From assembly GCA_964035545.1 (NCBI GenBank), contig OZ037769.1, forward strand, positions 8,361,929-8,425,928: 64,000 bases of DNA, read 5' to 3'. This DNA is from Bugula neritina. Lineage: Eukaryota; Bryozoa; Gymnolaemata; Cheilostomatida; Bugulidae. Position 1 is the first letter of the stretch. Each line of letters begins with the position of its first letter. The notes under the pieces were generated by a model that had not been told where the DNA came from, searched no databases, and was given only the letters and a program-made list of their open reading frames with translations. A program made the translations under genes and the position numbers. Below are positions 23,319-35,833 of the stretch, in pieces.

Positions 23319-23851
23319 TATGGAGTGCCAAATGGTCAAAAATTGCTTATTATTGCATCTCATATGCTTATAATAAAGTATCTAACCATTATTCTCTCTC
23401 ATGTGCTCACAAAACACTCTCATTGGTCTATAATTTGCTCTCATACCCTTATTATTTGTGCTCTTAGGTCTATTATTTGGTCTCACACTGTCATTATTCA
23501 CTCCCATACCCTTATTTCTCTTTCTTTTATGCTCATTATTCAGTCCCATACCTCCATTATGCACTCTCATACATTATTCATTCTCTTATGCTTATTATTC
23601 TCTCTCATACCCTTATTACTGTCTTGCTTTTGCACCTGATTCTGACTCACTAGTATTCGTGTACACGTCACAATAGTTGAGTATATGCCAGTCTATTCGG
23701 GTCACACTACTAAGCTCCACCCCATTTATCAAATCTGATTGGATAACTGCAATGACACTAAGAGTAATAATAAATGCTGGGTGGGTGCCTAGGTTTAGTT
23801 AGCCATTCTTCATTCATAAGTATCAGTCTAGGAGTGAACAACTTATACCAG
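23319..23851 (+). repeat. left arm of the foldback element
   Basis: 533 bp. Bases about 23385-23640 are a degenerate ~21-24 base tandem pattern built on TATTCTCTCTCATACCC-like words. Bases 23676-23851 are a non-repetitive block that reappears inverted at 27539-27715. Confidence 0.82.
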
Positions 23852-24423
23852 TTAGATTCTTATCTCGATATTAACTGGTAAGCTAAATCACCCTTTGCAA
23901 ATTTACAGATTGGTTGGGCTTTCGAGTTCCTATAACTATTCAAACAGAATAGAGTTTGCTTTAAACTTCTAGTTTGAGGTAGAATTGCTCACATTTTTAT
24001 AAGTGGTGTTCAAAATGCAGCCTAGCAGTTTACAGATGATTGTAGTTAAAAAATATTATTAAATAGATAGCTGACAAGCTAAATATTTGCTTTTTAATTC
24101 AATGCCAAAATACTAAAATTAGCAGTTGGTTATTTTCACAAACCATTATTAAATTATGAGCTGCCAGTCGATTTTATCAGGTTTCGTAAGTGTAACTGCC
24201 CGTCTAGATTTACATGAAGTTTCATACAGGTGTATTTTTTAGTGTAGTTTATTTTCCACCAAAGTTGTTCACACCATTTACATCGTGAAACTCTTTTACC
24301 TTTTCTAGGAGAGAGTTGATATAAGTAAGAAATATTTTACACCATGCAATTGTGAGAATAGCTAATATATATGAAAGTAGATGTGGATATCTGAATAGAA
24401 CCCTGCCACCTAAGGGTTCTTAC

Positions 24424-24627
24424 TGTTGTGACCTGGTTAAGTGTCTATATCTGTTTTACTCATTATGTGAAAAGTTAAGGTATTTGTTTTCTCAGTCATC
24501 ATTTTGAGTGCAATATTAGATAGAATGTGCTTGATTGTAAAGCAGTCAGCTAGTTGTTATAGTGAGTGCAGTCAGTGCAGAATAAAACATTTTACTCTTT
24601 CACATACACGCAATCCACCTTGTTACA
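24424..24627 (+). repeat. solo LTR, 204 bp
   Basis: Starts TGTTGTGACCTGG and ends CACCTTGTTACA, with the 5 bp repeat CTTAC on both sides (24419-24423 and 24628-24632). Holds an AATAAA near 24581. The structure is a solo LTR left by recombination; the family is unknown. Confidence 0.75.
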
Positions 24628-27538
24628 CTTACTAGAATAGTCGCGAGGATAAAAAACAGTAACATTTTAATGTGAAAAGTGACAAAACAAGTGCTAAAAA
24701 TATGAGAAAATTTGGTGACTCATCACTGTTGAAATGTGTGACAACACAAAGGCAGCGATGGTTTTATACTTAGCGTGGCAATGTTTGTAAAATTTTATAA
24801 TGGTTTTTGCAAATGATGATTGACCTAAATGAAATATTATAACAACAGGTTGAATTGCTCTGCGGTTACCTTTGTTGCTATCAATAAATTGGCAGCCATG
24901 CAAGTGTCAGTAAGCTAACTAGGTAACGGAACTAAATTTATGAAATTTTATTATTATTATCAAAGACGCTACAATAAATACAGCACAGCAGCCAAAAGCT
25001 GTTCCAAGTAGCAAGTAGCAACAGTTTTATGATTTCATTCTGAATTTTTAGATTATAAATTATAGCTGCTATATGAAATATATAAGGCTACTTATATGAA
25101 ATGGTTTACGAGCTGAATTTGTGGTCCCCTGTCCCTTTAAAGTGCCTTTAAAAATAGAAAATGCTAAAAAAATTTTATTAAATAATCTAATAATGCAGCC
25201 CAAAGTCTTTGTAGCAAGTAAAAAATACAACAAAACTAATGTCAAAAGCTAAAAGGAAATTTTAGGATTAGCTACAACAGCTCAAATGTTAGGTGACTTT
25301 AAAGTTGATCTAGTAATTTTTTCTTTGTATTTCTCAGCCAGTTCGGGCAACTTATTAAAAATTACTGTTATCAGCTCGTCATTTTTTTCAAAAAGTCATA
25401 AAAGATCTTTTAAAACTATCTAGCCAAGTACTTTCTACCGGCAGCGCATTCGGAGGTTGTCAGATTATAACTGCTCATTGGGGTAAAACTGTGTATGCCC
25501 CAGTAAACCTAAAATTTTCCTAATGCTTGTGTACTGTTCTATTAATAGTCAGGTGCTTTTCCTTATAATATTAAGTATAATAACCAGCTACTAATGCATG
25601 CCTTCCTATTAATAGCCATTGCTATCTTACTGATTATGTAAAATTGACTGTTACTCTGTGGTATTTCTGATTACATAATTTATATGAGGTGGGTTTTCAT
25701 TGCGAAATGTAGGTAACTTGTAGCAAACATAATCTCGCAACACTCACCACGATGCTTCTGGTGTGAGGCAGCTATAGAGAATTGGTTATTTCAAATATTG
25801 CATTTATTATTTCACTATTTTGCATAAAATAGTTACAACTTCTAAACTTCATTCTGTGCAATGCAGTCGTATAAGCCTGTAACCAACCATTTTCTAATCA
25901 TGGCACAAAAAAAGTAAAAACAAACTTATATTGAACTGGTTCCAAAAGTATGAACCAGCTATATAAGCCGAATTTATAATACTTGAGCTTATATTTACTA
26001 TCATTCAATTTTCGTGGGAACCTGGTATCAGTGAAAGTAAATTGAAACTTGAATGTAAACTTGGCTGCAAACTGTCAAACGGTTATTGTTGATTAGTTTA
26101 CAAAATATTACTATTTAAACAAATGAACCGATATTACATAATATTGCAAGAAAATACTTCTAATTTTTGTTGCTTCAAATCTCTTGTATAGAATAATGCA
26201 GCAATAACCTCTGAAGCGTAAAACTTTTAAGAGTAACTACTTAAATGTGAAGCAGTAATTTATAGCAGTAATTAGCTCAAGTAAAATAGGAATTGCTTTA
26301 AAATTAAAAGCTATTTTTGGACAGAGTTTCCCTTTTAAATTATGCTAATCTAAGATTATACTGTATGTAAGCACACGTAAAGTACTTTGACTGTCTACGT
26401 CAGGCTGTTAAACAATTACATATAAAATTATTTTTTTATGTATATGAATTGTAGAAGGAAAAACCTTACTGTAATTAATGCTTTATATCTACACGTGCTA
26501 AGAAACGTGCAGCCTGTAATAGTTATTGGGACACTGTTGTGTAATGATTAATAGGAATTTGGGGTAAACTAACTTGAAAAAACCTGATGCTGTAGCCACA
26601 AGCTCAAACTGAATTTTACAATTTGTGGCCTCCACAACAGAATATTCTACCTCTTTAGTCCTTGCTCTGAAGGCTTGGACACTCTTGTTCTAAGCCCTAA
26701 GATATTTTATTACTTTCCAACACTGGCTTTGGCAAAAATTTGTTTAGCTTTACATAATGTCCCTCTAGATATTCAAATTAGTTAAAAGATCGGTGTCAAC
26801 AAACTATTTTTGTTTATGTATAGTAAGTTTAACCTAAACTTTAAAGGCATTCTACTACACATTTATAAATTATGCAAAACACTAAATTTTGACGTTGAAT
26901 GTTGCAATTATCGTTTAATGGAGAAAAATTATTTAGGGATTACCCTAGTTTTATCAGACTAGCTACTATTATTTTGGTGTTCTATTTTATTTATAGTCAA
27001 TATTAACTGTAGCTTACGTATTTAAAATTACTGATAATGTCAGGAATTGCTTCTCCTGTGATTATCTCATAAGTTTCAAGTGACACAAACCAAGCCCATT
27101 ATATTGTTTTGCTCATATAACTAAGTTCTATAAGATCTATATAGCTAGTTTTAAAAGTATGAATTCTTCATTTTATTAACTTCAGAAATATTTTTGTTAC
27201 ATCTATACAATATTGAGATTAAGATAGGAATCTTATAGCTCCCACAATATGAAGTAGGTGCAGATATAAGAATTTACTATACAACATACAACTATACAAC
27301 CATTAAAATCTAACAATTCTACAAAGTATTAGGAAATACTAACAGCTCTGTCTCACACTGCCAACAAACACAAAACACTAGTCAGTCCTTGTCTAACACT
27401 AACAGCTATATCCTTAGCTTTCTACACTTTCAAATATTTTGGTAGCCGGTAGGGCTCATCTAACAAAAACTAAGAGTTTCTAACAAAATTTTATTAATGA
27501 GGAATTTTCTGTCAAAATCTCCATTTCTGCACAATATT
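24628..27538. other. non-coding centre of the foldback element
   Basis: AT-rich sequence without an open frame above about 70 codons, RNA gene or further repeat boundary that I could support. Confidence 0.5.
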
Positions 27539-29082
27539 CTGGTAAAACTTGTTCACTCCTAGACTGATACTTATGAATGAAGAATGGCTAACTAAACCTA
27601 GGCACCCACCCAGCATTTATTATTACTCTTGGTGTCATTGCAGTTATCCAATCAGATTTGATAAATGGGGTGGAGCTTAGTAGTGTGACCCGAATAGACT
27701 GGCATATACTCAACTATTGTGACGTGTACACGAATACTAGTGAGTCAGAATCAGGCACAAAAGCAAGACAGTAATAAGGGTATGAGAGAGAATAATAAGC
27801 ATAAGAGAAAGAATAATGTCTATAACAGAGCAAATAATAGGGGTATGAGAGTGCATAATGGAGGTATGGGACTGAATAATGAGCATAAAAGAAAGAGAAA
27901 TAAGGGTATGGGAATGAATAATGACAGTATGAGACCAAATAATAGACCTAAGAGCACAAAAAAAAGGGTATGAGAGCAAATTATAGACCAATGAGAGTGT
28001 TTTGTGAGCATATGAGAGAGAATAATGGTTAGATACTGTAGCGTCGCCACTAACTATAGATGAGTTGTACTGGTGTTGGTTTTCGTAACTTTATTTTTAC
28101 GTATTCCAACTGCCGTAAGAAACTATAAAAGTAGGTTAATATATACAATTATAATAGGTTTTTAAAACAAAACAAAACAAAAATTATTTATGACATTGTA
28201 AAGTATTCAAACATATATGCGGATTTTAGATTAATCACCTCTTGCCTTCTTTTAGTGGCTAGCTAGGGTGAGTTTGACTCTAGGAAATGACATTGTAGGT
28301 CTACTAAAAATATCAAAGTTTATAAGAAAAATGACAACAAATGATAACTGCCATAGACAAAGTTAATTAATTATCAGTTAAAGCAAGTATTAGTGCATGT
28401 ATCATATAAACAAAGATTGAACTTGTATTCAAAGTTGACTTGAATTAGTATAGTTGCAGTGAATTACTGTTATGAGTAAAAGTAAAACTTTTAGATATTT
28501 CAAACTTGTTAAACTCCTAAACATGTTAAATAAACCAAATATTTATTATTAAGTTGAAATAGATAAACAATACTTAAGGAAAGCTTCAAATCATACAAAT
28601 ACTGAAAAACAAAACTAACCTGTGCCTCTTGAAGTTAATTCCAATTCAAATTCATTTATATTTTGCTAATTATATCATTAAAATTTATTGCTATTTATGC
28701 GATGGAACTTGCATTGCCAGCGGCTACTATTCTACTAACTGTAGGGTCAACGTCTGCACTGAAACATCCGGGCTGCCAAGACGTAAGGCTACAGCCAATG
28801 GGCGAGGGCGTGCTGTTATCTAATTAATGAATTGACAACTATTGCAGTCGTTGCGTTGCGTATGTAGGCAAGAATCACGTGATGTGATCATCTATTTGAG
28901 TAGAATGTTGCGCTAAGCACAACGTTGAATGCTTAATAAACTGTTGGATATTCATTCCGTTATGCTGCTTTTACAACTTGAAATAATTATGCTCTAGAGT
29001 ATATGTGATAACTTCACAATACTTTATTATAAGCATATGAGATGCAATAATAAGGGAATTTTTGACCATTTGGCACTCCATA
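27539..29082 (-). repeat. right arm of the foldback element, split by a solo LTR
   Basis: The reverse complement of the left arm, interrupted at 28037-29018. Without that insert it is about 562 bp, slightly longer than the left arm because the minisatellite differs in copy number. Confidence 0.8.
28037..29018 (+). repeat. solo LTR, 982 bp, nested in the foldback arm
   Basis: Starts TGTAGCGTCGCC and ends ATAACTTCACA, flanked by the 4 bp repeat ATAC (28033-28036 and 29019-29022). The left arm gives the empty site: there GATAC runs straight on to TTTATT. A TTAATAAA signal lies near 28933. Confidence 0.8.
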
Positions 29083-29503
29083 ACCTAAAGCCTGAAACAT
29101 GCATGAAACTGAGTTTGCTTTAACGGTATAATGCACTGGCAAAAAACTGCCATCTTTGATCTATAATTATGAGAAACATATTATATGCATATTTTTGAGG
29201 AATTTCCTGAAAACAAAACTTTTTTTCAGATTGTAAGATTACTATAATGAGAAAGAGGTTACTTGAAATTTTCCTGAAAAAGTTTTTAAACTAATCAATA
29301 AAAGATGTATATAGCAGCTCAACAAGTCATGAAAATTAAGCATTGTAAAATAACTAAAGAAAACTAACATATCTATATAAAATATATAAGTAATAAATTA
29401 TGCTAGTAAAATTACCTAAGAGTGTCAACTAAACTTTCTTACTACTTCAAGTTCAGTGTGAAAGTCAGTGTCTGAAAATTATTACTTAATACATAGAACT
29501 CAC

Positions 29504-29610
29504 CACCTGGCGCAGTGAGTTACTGCATTTGTATCAAGCACTACAGATGCCAATGCGCTGTACTTTATTCTTAGACTTGTGTCGTCTGAAACTTTGTCAT
29601 ATGTCACTTC
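29504..29610 (-). CDS. Gene A exon 9
   Basis: 107 bases, acceptor CACAG, donor GTGAGT. Encodes EVTYDKVSDDTSLRIKYSAL ... THCARW, part of domain 2. Confidence 0.9.
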
Positions 29611-30406
29611 CTGTGTAAAGAAATGCTAGCTTAGCAAATAAATGCTCGATTGATACTATATGTTTTTGTTTGATTATAGGATATTTAATTTTTATTCATA
29701 GTTTAAAAATCTCAACATATATCATAATACATGTTTCAGACACTCTGTAAATACTTTATTCATAAAAAATATTGTATTATAACTAATCTGATAAAAAATC
29801 AGTCATGTTTCTTTCTCATCTTGGAGAGCAGTTGCGATGCTAATAGCTAAACTACTGGGATAGTAAATACATGGTAGTATAGTTTAGGTCTTAGTAAAGA
29901 TGATTGGTGTTGCCAAAAAAAGCATTAACCATCATTTCCCATTTCTCACAATAGAAGTGAGATTTTAATCTCTTAGGAGTTGTTTCATTGGTGATGACTT
30001 TAGAAATAAGTATAGAGATAAATAACAAATTGTTTAAAACAAAAATTAAGATCTAATTAAAGTCTTTTTAGTTGCCTATAGTTAAGATAATTTTAGCACT
30101 ATGGCTTGCCTTTAATAACACAATCTGAGGTCTCAAAAAACAAATTGTGACTTTTGAAAATAAGTTTGCCAAAATTAAATTGTTAAAATAGCTGCCACAG
30201 CAAAAAACGAAATATATTGTTGGGTACAGAATCACACGTTCCTTTGACAACTGTTTATGATGTTATAGTTTAATCTTTACTATCAAATTTGACTTAAAAG
30301 CTGAAACTAGAAAAATGGTATTATTCAGACATAGTTCATATTTGCGTGTGGTACGTTAGCTTTAGTGATTCAAGGTTGATGCTGGCATATAGAGATTGTA
30401 TGGTAC

Positions 30407-30519
30407 CTCAATGAGAAGGTTCTCAGCATCAAGATCAACCGTCTGATCAACTTCTTCATTCCAAGTTTCATACTTGTAGTTGAACCCATTGAGGAGAGGG
30501 CAGGAAAGAAGGTTTTCAT
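30407..30519 (-). CDS. Gene A exon 8
   Basis: 113 bases, acceptor TTTTAG, donor GTACCA. Encodes ENLLSCPLLNGFNYKYETW and onward, the start of CTHRC1-like domain 2. Confidence 0.9.
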
Positions 30520-31196
30520 CTAAAAAATATTGGTGAAGGATATTTATCTACAATACTTGATTTTCATCAAGCTGATAGATACAACTACTTAACATTCATT
30601 ATAAAGTTGCCACAGCAGCTGGCTAGTCAGCTGAGTGAACTCGTAAATTAATTGATTGCATAAAATATTCTTAAAATTTATCATCGGCCTGCAATACTAG
30701 AAAAGCTGTATGTGGCACATATTTTATTTGTTTTAGGTAAAAGGCTGAGCAATTTATAAATAATTAATCTGCTGCTGGAGGTTGAAATCAATAACAATAT
30801 CAAATTTATTTTTTTAAGATATTTGCAGCGTTCCAAGTGAGTTTTACCACAATGTATATACACTGAACAGTTATTGGTACAAAGAACAAAGAAACACAAG
30901 TTTCTGTCGCTGATAATCATAGAGCTCAAACTCACTACATCTGTCATGGTAATGTTGGGAACTTGATGTATTATTGTTATTTATGATAATTTCCCAACTA
31001 AAAATTATAATTGATTTTGATTTTGCTAAAGTTCAATTACGAATTTTTTGTAAAGTACTTTTAAGAACTGTGATGCTAAAAGCTAGAAAAAAGTTTTAAT
31101 TTGCTTTATCTCAACACTTTAGAGACTAATTAGAACTAAATCAAAGAATTCTTTGTCTTCACAGCTTTATATTAAATTCAGAAAGCTGCTGCAAAC

Positions 31197-31354
31197 CTAG
31201 AGTTACTTGTGGTGGCACCATCTCTATAATCAACATCGTTCTTGCAGAGTTCCATCCAGAGTAAGCATCACTGGATCCATAACCATCACATGGGCCGACT
31301 ATACTAACTCTACTACTCTGTCACCAGCATCTAGTCCATAGCATGTACCATCAA
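31197..31354 (-). pseudogene. Gene A exon 7, frameshifted
   Basis: 158 bases against 156 in gene B. Encodes DGTCYGLDAGDRVVELV, then an extra TA shifts the frame and gives TAG at 31299-31301. Downstream bases still match gene B (GGCCCATGTGATGGTTATGG). Acceptor and donor are normal. Confidence 0.88.
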
Positions 31355-31647
31355 CTAAATATTAGTAAGTTTTGATGGCACTAATATTATTATAAAAAAA
31401 TTATAGAAATCAACATCAATTCAAGTTAGTCTCTGCTCCGACAAGTTATAATGGATTTTCGTTTATTAAATAGCATATTGTAGGTACCGTATAATATCTC
31501 AACAATAAAAATTGGCATTAAACATCTTTAAAAATATTATCTTGTTATAACATTAGGTAACAAAGGTTTGATCCATAGGCATGTATTCTAAGAAGTTGTT
31601 TTTTAGAAGACACTCAATATCTAAAAGAGTGTTTATACTAAGCCTAC

Positions 31648-31846
31648 TGTCTATTGCTCGGTGTAATTCTCCTGTAGTAGCACTGTAATCTAACACCTCA
31701 ATAGTGTCTGGGTTAGAGCACTTGTTACCATCAAATGTCAAGTACCAGTGGTGACAAAAGTCAGCCCTATTATTATGTCCTCTGACAGCCATGTGGATAA
31801 TGACTCTCAGTGCTGATTCAGCCCTAGACTTTGGGTAAGTAGCTGT
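31648..31846 (-). CDS. Gene A exon 6
   Basis: 199 bases, acceptor TTTTCAG, donor GTAGGC. Encodes TATYPKSRAESALRVIIHMA ... FCHHWYLTFDGNKC, the core of domain 1. Confidence 0.92.
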
Positions 31847-32089
31847 CTGAAAATATTGTTGACATAATCTGACTAGCAGCTCATTAAATCTTGAGTCAAC
31901 ACAAACCTAGTTTTGTATAAATAATGAAATATATATATTATATATTAATGCAATTGCCTTAAATATAAGTTTATTTTAGTTACTTTTTAAAAACAACAAC
32001 TGGATGTTTTCAAAAAAATTGTGAATTAAACCTAATACAGTTGCTCAGTACAAACTATTGCTGTAATATTTTACAATTGTACATTTTAC

Positions 32090-32193
32090 CATTATGATGC
32101 CTTCATCTTTGCTATCTTGAAGATCTGTAGACCAATAATGTCTGATGTTTGTGTACTCATTTTTCAACCCACATTCAGTTGATTCTTCACCTG
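32090..32193 (-). CDS. Gene A exon 5
   Basis: 104 bases, donor GTAAAA. Encodes GEESTECGLKNEYTNIRHYW and onward. The acceptor is ACAGCAG, a tandem NAGNAG site also present in gene B. Confidence 0.88.
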
Positions 32194-32628
32194 CTGTAGA
32201 ATTATTCTCAAGTATAATTACTAGAATCAAGATGGTTGTAAAATATACCTAATGTTATGTTACATAAATGCAATCTAACTTGGTGATTGTGCTTTTTTCA
32301 AACATAGAAGCTTATTCATAACTATAATCTACAATTATTGCTATATGAAACGGGAATATATACACTGTTATTTTAATATTGTTACTTCGGTTTTGTGTAC
32401 AGGCATAGCTAGACTGCTATGATATGTAAGATCTTGAATCACAGTGAATTTTACCATTGCAAAAAGAGTGAGAGATTAAAAAGCCTTAATTATTTTCAGG
32501 AGAACATATTTCTACTTTATTCATAAAATAGTGTGAGTTAATTGAATGCATCGATGCTTTGTTAAAGCACAATTATTTCATAGGTCCCTGTGATCATGTA
32601 TTGTGGTTAAACATGAGAATTTACCTAC

Positions 32629-32719
32629 CTAAGCAAATCGGGTTTTCTAAGACGGTCTCTCCACATCCAACCATGCAGATTTCTAAATTTGAACAATTTC
32701 TACCACTGCAGTTTGTCAG
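32629..32719 (-). CDS. Gene A exon 4
   Basis: 91 bases, acceptor TTAATAG, donor GTAGGT. Encodes LTNCSGRNCSNLEICMVGCG ... NPIC, a short EGF-like Cys segment. Confidence 0.87.
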
Positions 32720-33267
32720 CTATTAAACAGAAAAATAGACAAATATTTATGTACATCACAATTGAAAAATATATTCAATCAATATATTAAATCAGTAAAC
32801 TAAAAATATACTTTGTGTTTAATATTTCTAAATATAACAATTATTTATAATTTATATTTGCATGCATGTTAGCAGTAGCCCACAATAAAAGACTGAATAG
32901 AAAAAGTCTTACAAAATATGTTTAATCACTGGCATACAGTCTTTAAATCATACAAAAGAGATAAAATAATAAATTTATAAAAAGACTTTCAATATGTTTT
33001 ATTATGCTGGTTTGATTTTAATTATTGTTTAAAAACTGCGTAAATCAACAAGCTAAAATATTATTTGAAATGTGGTCTGTATACTCACTACACTACAGTT
33101 GTTCCCAATAAATCAGTAGTATAGCAGTATTTTACCCCGAAAAAAGGTACCAAATAATTTTAATAAAACGAAATACAATCTAATATAAAAGTTTAAAGGC
33201 ACCATCACCTCTGAAATTGTTGAGGGAGATTTAGCTTATTTAAATTTGATTGGGGTTTAAAGCTTAC

Positions 33268-33377
33268 CTCCCCTGTTGCCATTAGCTCCATGAAATATCC
33301 GTCAACAGAATCATTTTTAGAAGATAAATTCAAAGTGGAAGTTGACCCATTCAATTCATAACACATTCCTAAAACAG
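33268..33377 (-). CDS. Gene A exon 3
   Basis: 110 bases, acceptor TCATAG, donor GTAAGC. Encodes VLGMCYELNGSTSTLNLSS and onward, the end of the PAN-like domain. Confidence 0.88.
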
Positions 33378-33697
33378 CTATGATGCGTCATAATAGCTAT
33401 GAAATCACCAAACAAATATTTTAGGTGCATCATAAAGATGCATAATTAACCTGATTTCTTAATTGCTAGTGAAAAAGAAATTGAAATAAAAGTATCGCAT
33501 TAGCATTATTCTCATTTGTTTATTTATTATAATCATTTTAAGCTATACTTTAAAACATTTTGTTAAGTGCATACATATTTTATTAAATGAATCCATTGGA
33601 CCCTAATATTGAAATTTCTTAGTTCACAATTTACACATTTCACACAAATTGCTACTTAAGTAACCACTAACATATGCTACATTTATGTAATATAATA

Positions 33698-34106
33698 GGG
33701 TCAGTTTACTTCATTTAGTACACACCAGCAAATTATGACCTAACATTAAAGTTTGCTCCAAATCCATTGAAATTTACTATACATGGTATTTTTATGTGCT
33801 GGTTTTAATTACGCATAACAGCAAAGGCTGGGAGGGGATTCCCCAACATTAAAGCACAGGTCATTGTCATATGCACTTAATATTCTATATGCATGGATCG
33901 TTACGAAAAAACCGTAACGGTCCGTAACCAAAACTAGCTGAATAATTAGGGAAAAACGTGGGAAATGAAACAAAATTAAAAAGAACTTTGATTATTTAGG
34001 TGTATTTATTGGTGCTTAACTAGTTTTGGCTCATTACCAGCTAAATTGTGAAAAATAGCTAAAAACTGAAGATTTCGAGTGTGTACTAAATTAAGTAAAA
34101 TGACCC
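33698..34106. mobile_element. MITE in gene A intron 2
   Basis: 409 bp with inverted ends GGGTCAGTTTACTTCATTTA and its imperfect reverse complement, flanked by AATA on both sides. A related copy in the other orientation lies at 44600-44964. An inner ~120 base piece (TACGAAAAAACCGTAACGG) is absent from that copy. Confidence 0.7.
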
Positions 34107-34764
34107 AATAAATGATACATATATTATATAATATTTTAAAATAATATTTATTGTATGATGAATTTTTAGAAAATTCTGAAAACAAAATTCTAGGCAGCTG
34201 GCAACATACTTTTGTGCCATTTCATGTTAAACTATAAATCATTGAGTGACGAAGACTTTTTGCATTTGCAAATATAAATATTTAAAATTAATATTATTAG
34301 GAACTTTGCTGATGAAAATATGTGTGTGATTTAATAAAAGTAAGCTTATAGAAACGTCTACAAAAGGCAAAACATGTTCTTCTCAAATTACAATGCAAAT
34401 TTAGTTTTCTTATAGAACTCATTATATACATAGTCACAATGTATGCGACAATTCAACACACATATTTTATTACTCGCTTATATAATAACAAACACTGTTG
34501 TTATATATGTAGTTATTGACTTGATATAAATAATTGATGATTATTTTATAATATGAAAACAAAATTGCTTTTTAATGCAACCTTAGACATCAAACAATAT
34601 TTTAATAATGCAGTTAATGTACAGAAAGTGATTATATGACAAAGAAATTTAAACTAAAATAATGATCCATTAAGCATTAATTAGATGTCAATTGTTGTCA
34701 AACTTGATTGCAAAGATAAAGACAGCAAAGCTTATATTTGAATTATTGATTTGTTCAAAAGTTT

Positions 34765-34946
34765 AAGCATTTGTTATAATAATATCATGTAACAATTAAA
34801 AATAGCTATAGGCAATTTGACTCACATGCAAACAATCCACTACCACGTGTGTATATATACACACGCGGTAGGGGGTTGCTTGAGTCTGTAAGTCAAAATC
34901 CCTAGCTATTCCTAATTGTTACATGATATTATTATAACAAATACTT
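34765..34946. mobile_element. 182 bp near-perfect palindrome (hairpin MITE)
   Basis: Two ~91 base arms centred on TATATA near 34857; the left arm AAGCATTTGTTATAATAATA mirrors the right end TATTATTATAACAAATACTT. It would fold into one long hairpin. It lies in gene A intron 2. Confidence 0.8.
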
Positions 34947-35122
34947 GAAATATTAGCAATTGTATCAGTAGCTATATGTGCTATGCTAATTTACTGGTTG
35001 GAAAATAATATTTTGAACTTCCTAGCTTATAGAACAAAATAATTTTATTTCTATTACATAGCATGATTTTTCATCAACATAGCTTCTATAATAAGCAACT
35101 TATTATAACTGCTATCTTTTAC

Positions 35123-35290
35123 CTGCATTGCTTCTAAAAATAGCATTACATTGCAAAGGGAAATTTCTCCAGCAGTTGACTAAACACTCTGTAAGACTTC
35201 TGGTTGATGATTTTCTGGTTATAAGAGAGCTCTTAGGGTTGAGATACTGGTCTTTTGATACACTGACAGAGTTTCCACAGTCTGGTAGAT
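35123..35290 (-). CDS. Gene A exon 2
   Basis: 168 bases, acceptor TTTTGTAG, donor GTAAAA. Encodes LPDCGNSVSVSKDQYLNPKS ... TECLVNCWRNFPLQCNAIF, a PAN/apple-like Cys pattern. Confidence 0.9.
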
Positions 35291-35754
35291 CTACAAAATA
35301 TCATGTGCAGGATACCAGGCTTAGCACTATCACAGGTTTATTCTATATGATTTTATTATTTTTAGAACATATAATGTATTATACTGATATATGCAATTAA
35401 TTTATATGAAAATAATATGATTTTCTAGACTCAGTAGAATAACTATACAATAGGTTGCCACACAATACATTCAATGTTTAAACATTTTAACAGCAACTGC
35501 AGTATTATTTAGAGTAAGTTAAAAATCTATGTTGATTAACATGTTACTGAATCTAATCTTGTAGGAAATAATCATTTAATTATGCCAATGAATTCTGTAG
35601 TCTGCATGGCACGAAATGAATACCAATAAAACTAACTTTTCAGGCTGTTTAAAATTTACAATGAAAACAAAACCTAAATTTTAAAACTCATATTAAGCTG
35701 CTTTTTCCCATTGATAACTTTATAAGTAATATATAATGACAGAAACACACTTAC

Positions 35755-35833
35755 CTAATATACCCGTCATAGCTAAATGAAATGATGATAAACATAACCA
35801 ACTGATGAACAGTGTCGTACTTTTCAACTTCAT
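35755..35833 (-). CDS. Gene A exon 1 (start codon, signal peptide)
   Basis: ATG at 35831-35833, then MKLKSTTLFISWLCLSSFHL, a signal peptide; donor GTAAGT at 35753-35754. The ATG follows a TTTTAG acceptor, so the 5'UTR is spliced. Confidence 0.85.

Larger units (their letters stand above)
23319..29082. mobile_element. 5.8 kb foldback-type element in gene A intron 9
   Basis: Long inverted arms (23319-23851 and 27539-29082) start TATGGAGTGCCAAATGGTC and end with its reverse complement. The hexamer ACCTAA lies directly outside both ends (23313-23318 and 29083-29088), a target duplication. The arms contain minisatellite-like sequence. The 3.7 kb centre has no coding frame. Two solo LTRs have inserted inside it. 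The equivalent intron of gene B lacks the element, so it arrived after the gene duplication. Confidence 0.82.
19259..35833 (-). pseudogene. Gene A: secreted PAN + three CTHRC1-C-like domains, frameshifted copy
   Basis: Fourteen coding exons on the minus strand, each with an exact counterpart in gene B. Predicted product: signal peptide (MKLKSTTLFISWLCLSSF), PAN/apple-like domain (ECLVNC, Cys-rich), EGF-like Cys segment, and three domains like the C-terminal domain of CTHRC1, a secreted extracellular protein. Each of these domains shows the marks C-x2-W, a Cys about 8-10 residues later, a GIC/GTC turn, and VG-x-C near a W-x-S-x(4) strand. Exon 7 carries a 2-base insertion giving GTA TAG (stop at 31299-31301), about residue 269 of the 632 expected. 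Exon 7 is phase-symmetric (normally 156 bases), so skipping it would restore the frame. All other exons and splice sites look intact, so the lesion is young or a sequencing error. Confidence 0.82.

Noticed and set aside
23325-23676. Leu/Ile/Ser-rich frames in the foldback arms
   Set aside because: They follow the minisatellite and have counterparts in several frames on both strands.
35128-35400. Plus-strand 90-codon frame (and its twin at 48038-48466 minus)
   Set aside because: Antisense of the PAN-coding exon 2 of genes A and B, which has correct splice sites on the other strand.
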